DNA from: Haloarcula halobia
GTDB taxonomy: Archaea; Halobacteriota; Halobacteria; Halobacteriales; Haloarculaceae
Length of the DNA stretch: 64,000 bases
Direction of reading: 5' to 3'
Assembly: GCF_029338255.1 (NCBI RefSeq)
Contig: NZ_CP119787.1
Location: 1,178,001-1,242,000, forward strand
The notes beneath the pieces were generated by a model that was not told the origin of the DNA, made no database searches, and saw nothing but the letters and a program-made list of their open reading frames with translations. This document shows positions 24,722 through 33,173 of the stretch, piece by piece; within the stretch, counting starts at the first letter, position 1; each line of letters begins with the position of its first letter. Position numbers and translations under genes: made by a program.

Positions 24722-26574
24722 GGTGTCGACCCCGCACTGTCGTCCGCACTGGTTTCCTCGCCACGGTGGCACTCGAAGGTCCCCGTTCGGTCGTCGACGG
24801 TCGCCAGCACGGACTCGTAGGACTCCCCCGGGCCCCGAAGCGCGTCGACCAGGTGGCTCGTGCCCCGGGCGAGCCGGCCCGTCGCAATCGCCGTCGCGCC
24901 GTCGCGCTCGTAGAGCGTCTCGAACCGGGCCCCGGATTCGGTCCCGACGACCTCCTGGACGCGCTCGACGCCGCGGCCCGCACTGGAAGTGGGGGGCGCG
25001 AGTGTCACCACCAGGTCGGTCGCCGCGAAGGACCGTGGCGGGACCCCGAGGTCGGTGACGAGTCGTTCGCGGACCGCCTCGGACCCGTCGCCGTGTATCG
25101 TCCCCAGGACGGCTCCGTCGCCGCCGCCGACGCGCATCGCCTCGTAGAGGACGCTCGCCTCCTCGCCGCGCACCTCGCCGACGACGAGCGCGCCCTCGCC
25201 GAGGCGGAGTGCCGTCCGCAGCGCCTCGTCCGGTGCCACCGAGGGACCGTCGCCGGTGGTCGTCCGCAGCGCCTGGACGTCCCGTTCCGCGGCCTGCAGG
25301 TCGTCGACGGGCAGTTCCGGGGTGTCTTCGATGACGAGGGTCCTGACCGACCGGGGGAGTTCCCACAGGAGCGCGCCCAGGAGCGTCGTCTTCCCGGCAC
25401 CGCGCGGCCCGGCGACGAGACATGCGCTCCCCCGCTCGACGGCCACCGACAGCAGCCCGGCCACGGCGGGCGGCATCGACCCGGCCGCGACCAGGTCCCG
25501 CAGATCCCAGCACTCCTCGTCCTGTGCGCGGAACGCGAACGCGAGGCCGTCGCTGACCGGTTCGGTGACACCCGCCACCCGGATCTGCCGGTCGGCCACC
25601 GTCGCCGTCGCGTCCAGCGTGGGACTCGCTCGGGAGAACGAGCGGCCGCTCGTCCGGCGGAAGGTGGACGCGAGCGCCTTGGCCCCCACGTCCGTGAGGC
25701 GGACGTTCGTCCGGCGCGTCGCACCGTCGACGCGCACGCGGAGCGCGTTCTCCGCGACCGGTGCGGTGGCGAAGACGTCCGAGACGCGCGGGTCGGCAAA
25801 GAGGTCCTCGAGGATACCGAGGCCGGCCGTGTGCTTTGCCAGCACCGCCCCCACGGCCGCTGCCGTCTCGCCGTCCGTACAGACCGCTCTGGCCGCACGT
25901 CTGGGGGTCGTCTGCTCGTCGCCGATGGCGCACACCAGTCGCTCGTGTGCGCGCTGGAGCGTCGCCGTGGCCGACTCGTCGAACCGCTGTTCCCGTGGTT
26001 CGACGTGGTACGCGTCCAGCCGACCGGACGGCGTCGCGTACCGTCTGGCCACCGCGCCCGTCTCGAGGGTCTCGCGGTCCTGCAGTGTCGCCTCGGGCGG
26101 CGGCGCGGTGCCGACGCGCGCGTCGCTCACTGCGGGCCCGGTGTGACAGGAAAGCGCCCTGTCGTAGTCGTCGGCCCGCTCGGCCAGCAACGCGAGTCCC
26201 GTCTCGGCGGCCAGGTCCGCGACGGTGCCGGTCCGGCCCGCCGCCTCGCTGGCCGCGGCGAGGGGGTCGCGCTTCGCCCGACGCGCTACCCGCTCGTCGA
26301 TGGGCGCCACGCGGGTGGCGAACCGGCCGGCGGCGACCAGGAGGGCCGCGGCGTCGTCGCAGTAGGCACGCTCGGTCCCTGCGCGTTCGACGACCACACT
26401 GTCGACGTCGGTCCCCCCGAGCGCGTCGACCACCGTCGCTCGACAGGCCGACGCTGTCGCGAGGGCACCCGACCCCGGACAGGCCGACGCGTCGACGGTC
26501 AGGGTGTCCCGGTCGAAGGCGACCGCACACTCGCAGTCGGCCGGGGCCGCCGACCCGGGTGACGTCTCACTCAT
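24718..26574 (-). CDS. Type IV pilus/T2SS/Tad assembly ATPase (GspE/PilB)
   Basis: The 618-residue protein has a divergent N-terminal region (about 1-200) and a GspE core. Walker A is GPRGAGKTTLL (about 389-399), the Asp box TLVIEDTPELP (about 412-422), Walker B GALVVGEVRGEEA (about 461-473), and the His box GTIHGDGSEAV (about 491-501). It would power pilin polymerisation or secretion at the membrane together with the next gene. The N-terminal cysteines (CECAVAF, ACPGSG, CDDAA) might bind a metal but form no clear motif. The start overlaps the upstream stop by 8 nt. Confidence 0.92.
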   Translation of the reverse strand: MSETSPGSAAPADCECAVAFDRDTLTVDASACPGSGALATASACRATVVDALGGTDVDSVVVERAGTERAYCDDAAALLVAAGRFATRVAPIDERVARRAKRDPLAAASEAAGRTGTVADLAAETGLALLAERADDYDRALSCHTGPAVSDARVGTAPPPEATLQDRETLETGAVARRYATPSGRLDAYHVEPREQRFDESATATLQRAHERLVCAIGDEQTTPRRAARAVCTDGETAAAVGAVLAKHTAGLGILEDLFADPRVSDVFATAPVAENALRVRVDGATRRTNVRLTDVGAKALASTFRRTSGRSFSRASPTLDATATVADRQIRVAGVTEPVSDGLAFAFRAQDEECWDLRDLVAAGSMPPAVAGLLSVAVERGSACLVAGPRGAGKTTLLGALLWELPRSVRTLVIEDTPELPVDDLQAAERDVQALRTTTGDGPSVAPDEALRTALRLGEGALVVGEVRGEEASVLYEAMRVGGGDGAVLGTIHGDGSEAVRERLVTDLGVPPRSFAATDLVVTLAPPTSSAGRGVERVQEVVGTESGARFETLYERDGATAIATGRLARGTSHLVDALRGPGESYESVLATVDDRTGTFECHRGEETSADDSAGSTP

Positions 26575-27040
26575 CGGCGGCCTCCCGTGAACGGTTCCCC
26601 GCCAGCCGCCGGACGGTCACGACCGGTGCGCCGTCGCGGCCGGCCAGTTCGAACGCGAGCCGGTGTGTGCCGGCCGCCGCCAGCGTGAGCACGCCACCGA
26701 CTGGACGTAGTGGGACGTCGACAAGCAGCTGCCGGCCGCGGTGGCCCGCCCCGACCTGCCAGGTCACGACGCCTACCCCATCGCGGTCGTGGAAGGTGAC
26801 TCGATCGACGCGGGCACTGGTCAGCGACCGCCCGGGCAGGCGCAGCGTCGCCACCACTCGCGCGCTCGCTCCCCGGCCTGGGTCGTCCGCGGCGACCAGG
26901 TGCCCGAGTCGGTCCGACAGCGCCCCGAGTTGCCGTTCGAGCGTCGCGTCAGTGCGCTCGACGCCCGCCGCCGAGATAGCGGGCGTGCTCACCGCGAGTA
27001 GCGCCCCCGTCACGACGGCCGCCAGCACCAGGCGAACCAT
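26567..27040 (-). CDS. Secreted/anchored accessory protein of the pilus-like operon (DUF7311-like)
   Basis: The 157-residue protein begins MVRLVLAAVVTGALLAVSTP, a Sec-type signal peptide with likely cleavage after AISAAG. The mature part holds ARVVATLRLPGRSLTSARVD, VGVVTWQVGAGHRGRQLLVD, and a beta-rich C-terminus. The ATG at 27040 overlaps the upstream TGA by one base. The ATPase gene starts before this stop. It is probably extracytoplasmic and specific to this machine. The DUF number is from memory. Confidence 0.75.
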   Translation of the reverse strand: MVRLVLAAVVTGALLAVSTPAISAAGVERTDATLERQLGALSDRLGHLVAADDPGRGASARVVATLRLPGRSLTSARVDRVTFHDRDGVGVVTWQVGAGHRGRQLLVDVPLRPVGGVLTLAAAGTHRLAFELAGRDGAPVVTVRRLAGNRSREAADE

Positions 27041-27675
27041 CACAGGTACGCCCGTATCCGGGCGAGCACTCCGGGCTCGTCGGCCGCGTCCGGGTCCCGG
27101 TCGGACGCTCCCTCCGTGAGCGACGTGAGGTCGTCCGTGTCGTGACCGCCCCCACTGCCGGCCGGCGCGCTGTCGAACTCGGTGGAATCCTGCGCGTGCG
27201 CTGGCCGCCCGTCCGGAGGTCGGATTTCATCTGCCGCGTCACAGCGCTGGTCGACAGAGTCCGGTCCGCGCTGTCCGGTCAGCGTGTCTTCCACCCCGTT
27301 CTGCCCGGCGACTGTCTCGTCCGGGCCGCCCTGTCCGGTCGGCGTGCCGTCACCCACCGGGGCGGTCCTGCCCCGCCCGGGCAGCTCCTCGTCCAGTCGC
27401 CGTTCCAGTCGGTCGGTCGCAGCGAGGGCCGCGTCGGCGCGCTGTTCGACGTCCTCGTTGACCGAGCGGACGTTCCCGACGTACCCGCGGAGCGCCTGGG
27501 TCGCCGCCTCCAGTTCGGTCGTCCGGTCGTCGATGTCCGCGACGCGGTCCTCCAGCGCCTCGATGCGCGTCTCCAGGTCGGCGAGTGCCGTCGCGTCGGG
27601 GAACTCGCTCTCGCCGTCGGTGACGGCCCGTTCGACGGTCCGGACGCGCTCTGCCAGCGTTTCGAGGTCGGTCAT
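27040..27675 (-). CDS. Coiled-coil protein at the head of the pilus-like operon (DUF7310-like)
   Basis: The 211-residue protein begins MTDLETLAERVRTVERAVTD. Residues 1-95 form a heptad-rich coiled coil (ALADLETRIEALEDRVADID, LERRLDEELPG). A long disordered acidic region follows, with Thr-Gly-Gln-rich repeats around 110-140 (PTGQGGPDET, TLTGQRGPDS). It ends EPGVLARIRAYL, a short amphipathic tail. There is no signal peptide, so it is cytosolic, perhaps regulating the ATPase. It is the first gene of the eight-gene operon. Confidence 0.75.
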   Translation of the reverse strand: MTDLETLAERVRTVERAVTDGESEFPDATALADLETRIEALEDRVADIDDRTTELEAATQALRGYVGNVRSVNEDVEQRADAALAATDRLERRLDEELPGRGRTAPVGDGTPTGQGGPDETVAGQNGVEDTLTGQRGPDSVDQRCDAADEIRPPDGRPAHAQDSTEFDSAPAGSGGGHDTDDLTSLTEGASDRDPDAADEPGVLARIRAYL

Positions 27676-27881
27676 GGCCGGGGGTGGTCCCGTCCCCGTA
27701 CTTGAACCCTCGGACGCGGCGCTCCCGAGGGTTTATGCCGTATCCGGGGGCAAGCGACGCTCGTGTCCGGAACCGACCAGAGGAAGGCGGCGTTCGAGCC
27801 CTACCGCCGGACGGCCGCCGGCGACCACTTTCACCGCGCTCGCGACACCTCTTTACGCGGGGCTGGCGTACGCCACGGCAA

Positions 27882-29219
27882 ATGACACGGGTGATACACA
27901 CCGGTGACACCCACATCGGGTACCAGCAGTACCACGTGCCCGAACGCCGCCGGGACTTCCTCGCGGCGTTCCGGCAGGTCGTCGACGACGCCGTCGACGA
28001 CGACGTCGACGCGGTGGTACACGCCGGCGACCTGTTTCACGATCGCCGGCCGACGCTCACCGACATCCTGGGGACCCTCGAGGTGCTCGAGACGCTGGAC
28101 GAGGCCGGAATCCCGTTTCTCGCCGTCGTCGGCAACCACGAGGCGAAACGGGACGCCCAGTGGCTCGACCTCTACGAGTCGCTGGGACTGGCGACGCGGC
28201 TCGGCGCCGACCCTACCGCCGTCGGCGACACGGCGTTCTACGGGCTCGATTTCGTCCCGCGGTCCCAGCGCGAGGACCTCGCGTACGAGTTCGCGCCGTC
28301 CGACGCCGAGCACGCGGCGCTCGTCACGCACGGCCTCTTCCAGCCGTTCGACTACGGCGACTGGGACGTGAGCGAGGTGCTCTCGGCGGCCACCGTCGAC
28401 TTCGACGCGATGCTGCTGGGCGACAACCACGCGCCGGGCAAACAGCGCGTTGAGGGCGCCTGGGTCACCTACTGCGGGTCGACCGAGCGCGCGAGCGCGA
28501 GCGAACGCGACGACCGGGGGTACAACATCGTCACCTTCGACGGCGAGGTCCGCATCACGCGCCGTGGCCTGGAGACCCGCGAGTTCGTCTTCGTCGACGT
28601 CGAACTCGACGGCGAGGAGGGGGCAGACCGCGTCCGTCGCCGCGTCGGACAGCACGACCTCGAGGACGCCGTCGTCGTCGTGACAATCGACGGCGAGGGC
28701 GACCCGATCGCCCCCGCGAGCGTCGAGGAGTTCGCGCTCGACGCCGGGGCGCTCGTCGCTCGCGTCACCGACCACCGGGAACTCGCGACCGAGGACCGCG
28801 AGACGAGCGTGAGCTTCGCCGACCCGGACGAGGCCGTCACCGAACGGGTCCGCGAACTGGGGCTGAGCGGGGCCGCCCGCGACATCGACGAGACGGTCCG
28901 CGCGTCGAAGGTCGCCGACTCGAACGTCGCCGACACCGTCGAACAGCGGGTCCGCGACCTCGTGGAGGCGGACCCGGACGCCCTGACCGCGGCGGTCGAC
29001 CGGTCGAGCGAGGACGCCGAGACGGGCGTCGAGGACAGGGGCCCGGCCGGAGACGACGCTGACGCACAACCCGACGGGAGCGACGCGTCGACGGGCGGCG
29101 CGGAGGCGCGCGCTGCGGAGACCGACGCCCCGGCGGACGGGTCCGACGCACCAGCGGAGGAGGTCGACGCATCGGCACCCCGTTCCGACAGCCAGGCCGA
29201 CATGGGGGAGTTCCTGTGA
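27882..29219 (+). CDS. mre11: DNA double-strand break repair nuclease Mre11
   Basis: The 445-residue protein has the calcineurin-like phosphoesterase motifs: [12 protein letters not shown] (about 4-15), [13 protein letters not shown] (about 46-58), [11 protein letters not shown] (about 80-90), LVTHGLFQP, and [10 protein letters not shown] in place of the usual GHxH. These bind two Mn ions. With Rad50 it processes DNA ends. The C-terminal 100 residues are a disordered acidic Ala/Asp tail ending [13 protein letters not shown]-like CTCTTTACG about 28 nt upstream fits a leaderless transcript. The rad50 start follows 13 nt after the stop. Confidence 0.94.
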   Translation: MTRVIHTGDTHIGYQQYHVPERRRDFLAAFRQVVDDAVDDDVDAVVHAGDLFHDRRPTLTDILGTLEVLETLDEAGIPFLAVVGNHEAKRDAQWLDLYESLGLATRLGADPTAVGDTAFYGLDFVPRSQREDLAYEFAPSDAEHAALVTHGLFQPFDYGDWDVSEVLSAATVDFDAMLLGDNHAPGKQRVEGAWVTYCGSTERASASERDDRGYNIVTFDGEVRITRRGLETREFVFVDVELDGEEGADRVRRRVGQHDLEDAVVVVTIDGEGDPIAPASVEEFALDAGALVARVTDHRELATEDRETSVSFADPDEAVTERVRELGLSGAARDIDETVRASKVADSNVADTVEQRVRDLVEADPDALTAAVDRSSEDAETGVEDRGPAGDDADAQPDGSDASTGGAEARAAETDAPADGSDAPAEEVDASAPRSDSQADMGEFL

Positions 29220-29232
29220 CGGGGGGCCGCCG

Positions 29233-31902
29233 ATGAGGTTCCAGCGGGTCCGCCTGGAGAACTTCAAGTGCTACGACGACGCCGACCTGCGACTCGACCG
29301 CGGCGTGACCGTCATCCACGGCCTCAACGGGAGCGGGAAGTCCTCGCTCCTGGAGGCCTGTTTCTTCGCGCTCTACGGCTCGAAGGCCATCGACGAGACC
29401 CTCGAGGAGGTAGTCACCATCGGTGCCGAGGACTGCACCATCGAACTCTGGTTCGCCCACGGCGGCACGGAGTACCACCTCACCCGCCGCGTGCGCAACA
29501 CGGGCGAGCAGGCCCAGACGGCAAAGTGCGTCCTCGAGACGCCGGAGGGGACCTTCGAGGGGGCCCGCGACGTCCGCGGGCGCGTCACCGAACTGCTCCG
29601 GATGGACGACGAGGCGTTCGTCAACTGCGCGTACGTCCGCCAGGGCGAGGTCAACAAGCTCATCAACGCCTCGCCACGCGAGCGCCAGGACATGCTCGAC
29701 GACCTCCTCCAGCTCGGGAAGCTCGAGACCTATCGGGAGCGCGCGAGCGACGCCCGTCTCGGGGTCGGGCGCGTACGCGACGACAAACAGGGGGCACTCT
29801 CGCAACTGGACGAACAGATCGCAGAGAAAGCGGACAAGGACCTCCACGAGCGACTGAACTCCCTGGAGACGCGCCGGAGCGAGGTCAACGAGAAGATAGA
29901 GCAGTTCACCGAGCAGCGAGAGCAGGCCCGGGAGACCCTCGAGCAGGCCACCACCGTCCTCGAGGAACACGCGGAGAAACGCGAGGAGCTCGCCGCGCTC
30001 GAGGACGACGTCGCGTCGCTCCGGGAGGCGATAACCGAGACCGAGACCGAGCGGACGCGGCTCAAGGACCGCATCTCGGACGTGCGCACCGAGCGCGAGT
30101 CGCTCGAGGCGGACCTCGAGGAGACGCTCGCGGACACGGAGCTGGCGGCGGCGGACCCCGACGCCGTCGCAGGTCGCCTCGAGACGCTCGAGGAGCGCGA
30201 CGAGGAGCTCCAGGCCAGGATCGAGGACGAGCGCGTCGAGGCACAGAAACACAGCGGCGAGGCCGACTCGCTGGCCGAGACGGCGACCGACCTCGAATCG
30301 CGGGCCGAGTCCAAGCGGTCCGAGGCCGACGCGCTGGCCGAGGAGGTCGAGGCGGCCCGCGAGACCATCGCCCAGCGCCGCGAGAAGCTCGACGACATCG
30401 ACGACGACATCGCTAGTCTGGAGGCACGATTCGAGTCGGCGTCCGTCGGTCGTGACGAGGTCGGGAGCCACCGCGACGACGTCGCGGCGGAGCTGCGCGA
30501 GGCGCGACAGCGCGTGACCGAGCTGGAGACCACCCTGGACAAGGAGCGCGAGTCGCTGGCGGAGGCCGAGGCGCTGCTCGAGGCCGGCAAGTGCCCCGAG
30601 TGTGGCCAGGACGTCGAGGACTCGCCCCACGTCGACTCAATCGAGGACGACCGGGAGCGTGTCGCCGACCTGGAGGCCGACCTCGAAGCCGCCCGGGAGA
30701 CGGTCGCGGAACTCGAGGCCGACCTCGAGGACGCCGAGGCGCTCGTCGAGGCGGCCGACGACCTGGCGACGCTCGAGACCAACCGGGAGAACGTCGCCCA
30801 GCTGGTCGCCGAGAAGGAGCGCGGTATCGACGACGACCAGGAACGCATCGAGACGCTGCGCGAGGCGGCCGCGGAGCTGGAGTCGCGGGCCGAGAGAAAG
30901 CGCGAGGCCGCCGCCGAGGCACGCGAGGAAGCCGAGGCGTGCCGGTCGGTCGTCGCCGAGTGCAACCAGGAGCGCCAGACCGTCAAGTCGGCCCTCCAGC
31001 GACTCGAGCGCGTCGAGGAGTTGCTCGGTGAGATAGCGGAGCGCGAGGAGACGGCCGAGCGCCTGCGCGAGAGACGCGAGCAGCAGGCCGAGCTGAACGA
31101 CCAGCGCCGCGAGCGACTGGCCGACAAGCGGGAGCGAAAGGAGGAACTGGAGGCCGAGTTCGACGACGAGCGCATCGACCAGGCCCGCTCGCAGAAGGAA
31201 AATGCCGAGGCCTACATCGAGAAGGCCGACGGGAAACTCGACGAGCTCCGGGCGACGCGCGACGACCTCCAGAACGCCATCGGCGGCGTGCGAAACGAAC
31301 TCGAGGAGCTCGAGACACTCCGCGAGCGGCGCGAGGACCTGGAGACGACCCTGGCGAACCTCGAGGCACTCTACGACGAGACCGAAGACCTCCAGGAGAT
31401 GTACGGGCGCCTCCGTGCGGAACTGCGCCAGCGCAACGTCGAGACTCTCGAGCGGATGCTCAACGAGACGTTCCGGCTCATCTACCAGAACGACTCGTAC
31501 TCCCACATCGAACTCGACGGCGAGTACGAGCTGACGGTGTACCAGAAGGACGGCGACCCGCTGGAACCCGGCCAGCTGTCCGGCGGGGAGCGGGCGCTGT
31601 TCAACCTGAGCCTGCGCTGTGCCATCTACCGCCTGCTCGCGGAGGGCATCGAGGGGTCGGCTCCGATGCCGCCGCTCATCCTGGACGAACCGACGGTGTT
31701 CCTCGACTCGGGCCACGTCACGCAGTTGCTGGACCTGGTGGCGTACATGCGCGACGAGGTTGGCGTCGAGCAGATTCTCGTCGTCAGCCACGACGATGAG
31801 CTCGTCGGCGCGGCCGACGACCTGGTCCGCGTCGAGAAAGACGCCACCTCGAACCGCTCGCGGGTCGACCGGGTCGAAGCGTCGGTGGCGGAGTTAGTCT
31901 GA
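29233..31902 (+). CDS. rad50: DNA double-strand break repair ATPase Rad50
   Basis: The 889-residue SMC-like protein has Walker [10 protein letters not shown] (about 30-38), the Q-loop region with [11 protein letters not shown] (about 136-146), a long coiled coil, and the zinc hook [10 protein letters not shown] with Cys454 and Cys457. The coil returns to the signature [10 protein letters not shown] (about 782-791) and Walker [14 protein letters not shown] (about 812-824), then a D-loop/His switch VVSHDDEL. It bridges broken DNA ends with Mre11. The last 9 nt overlap the convergent regulator gene. Confidence 0.96.
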   Translation: MRFQRVRLENFKCYDDADLRLDRGVTVIHGLNGSGKSSLLEACFFALYGSKAIDETLEEVVTIGAEDCTIELWFAHGGTEYHLTRRVRNTGEQAQTAKCVLETPEGTFEGARDVRGRVTELLRMDDEAFVNCAYVRQGEVNKLINASPRERQDMLDDLLQLGKLETYRERASDARLGVGRVRDDKQGALSQLDEQIAEKADKDLHERLNSLETRRSEVNEKIEQFTEQREQARETLEQATTVLEEHAEKREELAALEDDVASLREAITETETERTRLKDRISDVRTERESLEADLEETLADTELAAADPDAVAGRLETLEERDEELQARIEDERVEAQKHSGEADSLAETATDLESRAESKRSEADALAEEVEAARETIAQRREKLDDIDDDIASLEARFESASVGRDEVGSHRDDVAAELREARQRVTELETTLDKERESLAEAEALLEAGKCPECGQDVEDSPHVDSIEDDRERVADLEADLEAARETVAELEADLEDAEALVEAADDLATLETNRENVAQLVAEKERGIDDDQERIETLREAAAELESRAERKREAAAEAREEAEACRSVVAECNQERQTVKSALQRLERVEELLGEIAEREETAERLRERREQQAELNDQRRERLADKRERKEELEAEFDDERIDQARSQKENAEAYIEKADGKLDELRATRDDLQNAIGGVRNELEELETLRERREDLETTLANLEALYDETEDLQEMYGRLRAELRQRNVETLERMLNETFRLIYQNDSYSHIELDGEYELTVYQKDGDPLEPGQLSGGERALFNLSLRCAIYRLLAEGIEGSAPMPPLILDEPTVFLDSGHVTQLLDLVAYMRDEVGVEQILVVSHDDELVGAADDLVRVEKDATSNRSRVDRVEASVAELV

Positions 31903-32325
31903 CGACGGCGCGAGGACCTCGAGCGCCTCGCGGGTCGTCTCGGTCGCGTCGTAACCGCGCCGCCCGCCAGCGTCGGCTGCCTCGACGAGGCCCGCCGCGC
32001 GAAACTCCGCCAGCAGGCCGTGCAGGTCGCTCTCACAGAGGTCGTAGGCGTCGAGCAGTTCGTGAACGGACAGCGGGCCGCGGGCGTCCAGTTCGACGAG
32101 CAGGCCGAGCGCGCGGTCGTCGTGGACCGCCGAGAGTACGCGCCGGACGGGCGCAGGGACGCCACGCGCGGCGGTCACGAGCGGGGACTCGCCCTCGACC
32201 GGTTCGAGCTCGTCGTTGGGGAGGTGTCGCTGGGTGCCCGTCTCCGGGTCGCGGACGAGGCTGGCGTCGCTCGAGGTCTTCACCAGAAGATAGCGACGCC
32301 CGGACGCGTCTCGAACCGTTCGCAT
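31894..32325 (-). CDS. Winged-helix regulator-like protein (DUF7346-like)
   Basis: The 143-residue protein begins [20 protein letters not shown], a small beta domain that reads a conserved [11 protein letters not shown]-terminal winged helix follows, with [20 protein letters not shown] and [20 protein letters not shown]. It is widespread next to haloarchaeal repair genes, as far as I recall. A transcriptional role is inferred from the HTH only. It is convergent with rad50 and overlaps its 3' end by 9 nt. Confidence 0.75.
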   Translation of the reverse strand: MRTVRDASGRRYLLVKTSSDASLVRDPETGTQRHLPNDELEPVEGESPLVTAARGVPAPVRRVLSAVHDDRALGLLVELDARGPLSVHELLDAYDLCESDLHGLLAEFRAAGLVEAADAGGRRGYDATETTREALEVLAPSSD

Positions 32326-32350
32326 GCCTTCGTGTAGCCGTCCGGCGTGG

Positions 32351-32782
32351 TTAGCCGTTGTGGTCGCCGCGGCGAGCGACGGCCGTCCCGCCGTCCGAGT
32401 CGCCGGCGTCGACCCCTTCTCCGTCACTCGTCTCGTCATCCCCGGCCCCGGTGTCGTCGGTGTCTCGTCTGGTGAACTGGAGGTACTCGTAGGTGCCATA
32501 GCCGAAGAAGACGACGCCGACCAGGAAGACGCGGCTCCCCAGGTCGACCTGGCCACGGAAGTACGCCAGCATCGGACCGAGCGCCAGTGCGAGCAACGCG
32601 ACGTTGAACACGACGACGAGTTTGACGAACAGGCCGGCGACGTCGCTCTGGTAGTCGGCCCCGCTGGGCGTTGGCGTCGGCGGGCCGAGGCTTTCGGGGT
32701 CGAACTCCTCGGGTTCGTGTTTGCTCTTTTGGGTGAAGACGTTCCCGCTCACGTCGGGGTCGTCGTCGCCGGGGATGTCCAC
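32351..32782 (-). CDS. Two-helix membrane protein, haloarchaeal hypothetical
   Basis: The 143-residue protein has an acidic N-terminal part (about 1-50) with PESLGPPTPTPSG. Two membrane helices follow (about 56-78, GLFVKLVVVFNVALLALALG; about 88-107, RVFLVGVVFFGYGTYEYL). The tail is acidic and disordered. I chose the GTG at 32782 (VDIPGDDDPD): a T-rich, TATA-like stretch (complement of 32807-32813) lies about 28 nt upstream, and the frame further upstream has no conserved features. The function is unknown. Confidence 0.65.
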   Translation of the reverse strand: MDIPGDDDPDVSGNVFTQKSKHEPEEFDPESLGPPTPTPSGADYQSDVAGLFVKLVVVFNVALLALALGPMLAYFRGQVDLGSRVFLVGVVFFGYGTYEYLQFTRRDTDDTGAGDDETSDGEGVDAGDSDGGTAVARRGDHNG

Positions 32783-32823
32783 TACCGGGGGGTACGTGGC
32801 GCCGTCGAAAAAAGCGTTCGCAG

Positions 32824-33015
32824 TCAGTTCACGTCCTGGAGCCTGACCACAGTGTCGGTCTGGAGCCACGCGAGCGGGTTCTCCGCGTCGTAGAATACCG
32901 TCCCCTCGTCGGTCTCGTAGGTCTCGGTCGTCTGCACGGCCGCCGGCAGTGCCGGCTCCGACCGGAGCGCTTCGGACCTGTCCGCCTCGCCGTCGGGGGA
33001 TGCGTGGTGCGACAT
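32824..33015 (-). CDS. Small acidic haloarchaeal protein, 63 aa (DUF7331-like)
   Basis: The protein begins MSHHASPDGEADRSEALRSE, disordered, and ends with the conserved YETDEGTVFYDAENPLAWLQ and TVVRLQDVN. I associate the C-terminal block with DUF7331. It carries no cysteines and no membrane segment. A minus-strand AT-rich element about 35-45 nt upstream (33049-33060) is a candidate TATA box. It lies between the divergent polB gene and the two-helix membrane protein. The function is unknown. Confidence 0.72.
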   Translation of the reverse strand: MSHHASPDGEADRSEALRSEPALPAAVQTTETYETDEGTVFYDAENPLAWLQTDTVVRLQDVN

Positions 33016-33141
33016 GGGGTCGTCGCCTATGGGTATGGCACACCTTCACAAATACTTTCTGCCCGTGCCAGATGTTGTCACTCCCCCCGCTATCGGGTCG
33101 GTCTCGTGGGGGAGGCCACGCCAGGCCGCCGACCGCCGGTG

Positions 33142-33148
33142 TTTTTAT
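33142..33148 (+). promoter_or_regulatory. TATA element of polB
   Basis: TTTTTAT lies 26 nt before the polB ATG at 33174. This is the usual distance for a leaderless haloarchaeal transcript and decides that start against an earlier in-frame ATG at 32949. Confidence 0.65.
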
Positions 33149-33173
33149 CGGGCATCTCGAAGGGTGGAGACGA

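Noticed and set aside
23009-26530. One 1173-residue protein spanning the platform and ATPase genes
   Set aside because: The frame stays open by chance through the ATPase gene. The upstream part has no homology, and a GTGA overlap marks the real start at 24721.
24766-26562. 598-codon open frame antisense to the GspE ATPase
   Set aside because: Antisense of a gene with intact Walker motifs; Arg/Gly/Val-rich without domains.
28837-30630. 597-codon minus-strand frame across mre11 and rad50
   Set aside because: It crosses two well-defined genes and mirrors the rad50 coiled coil.
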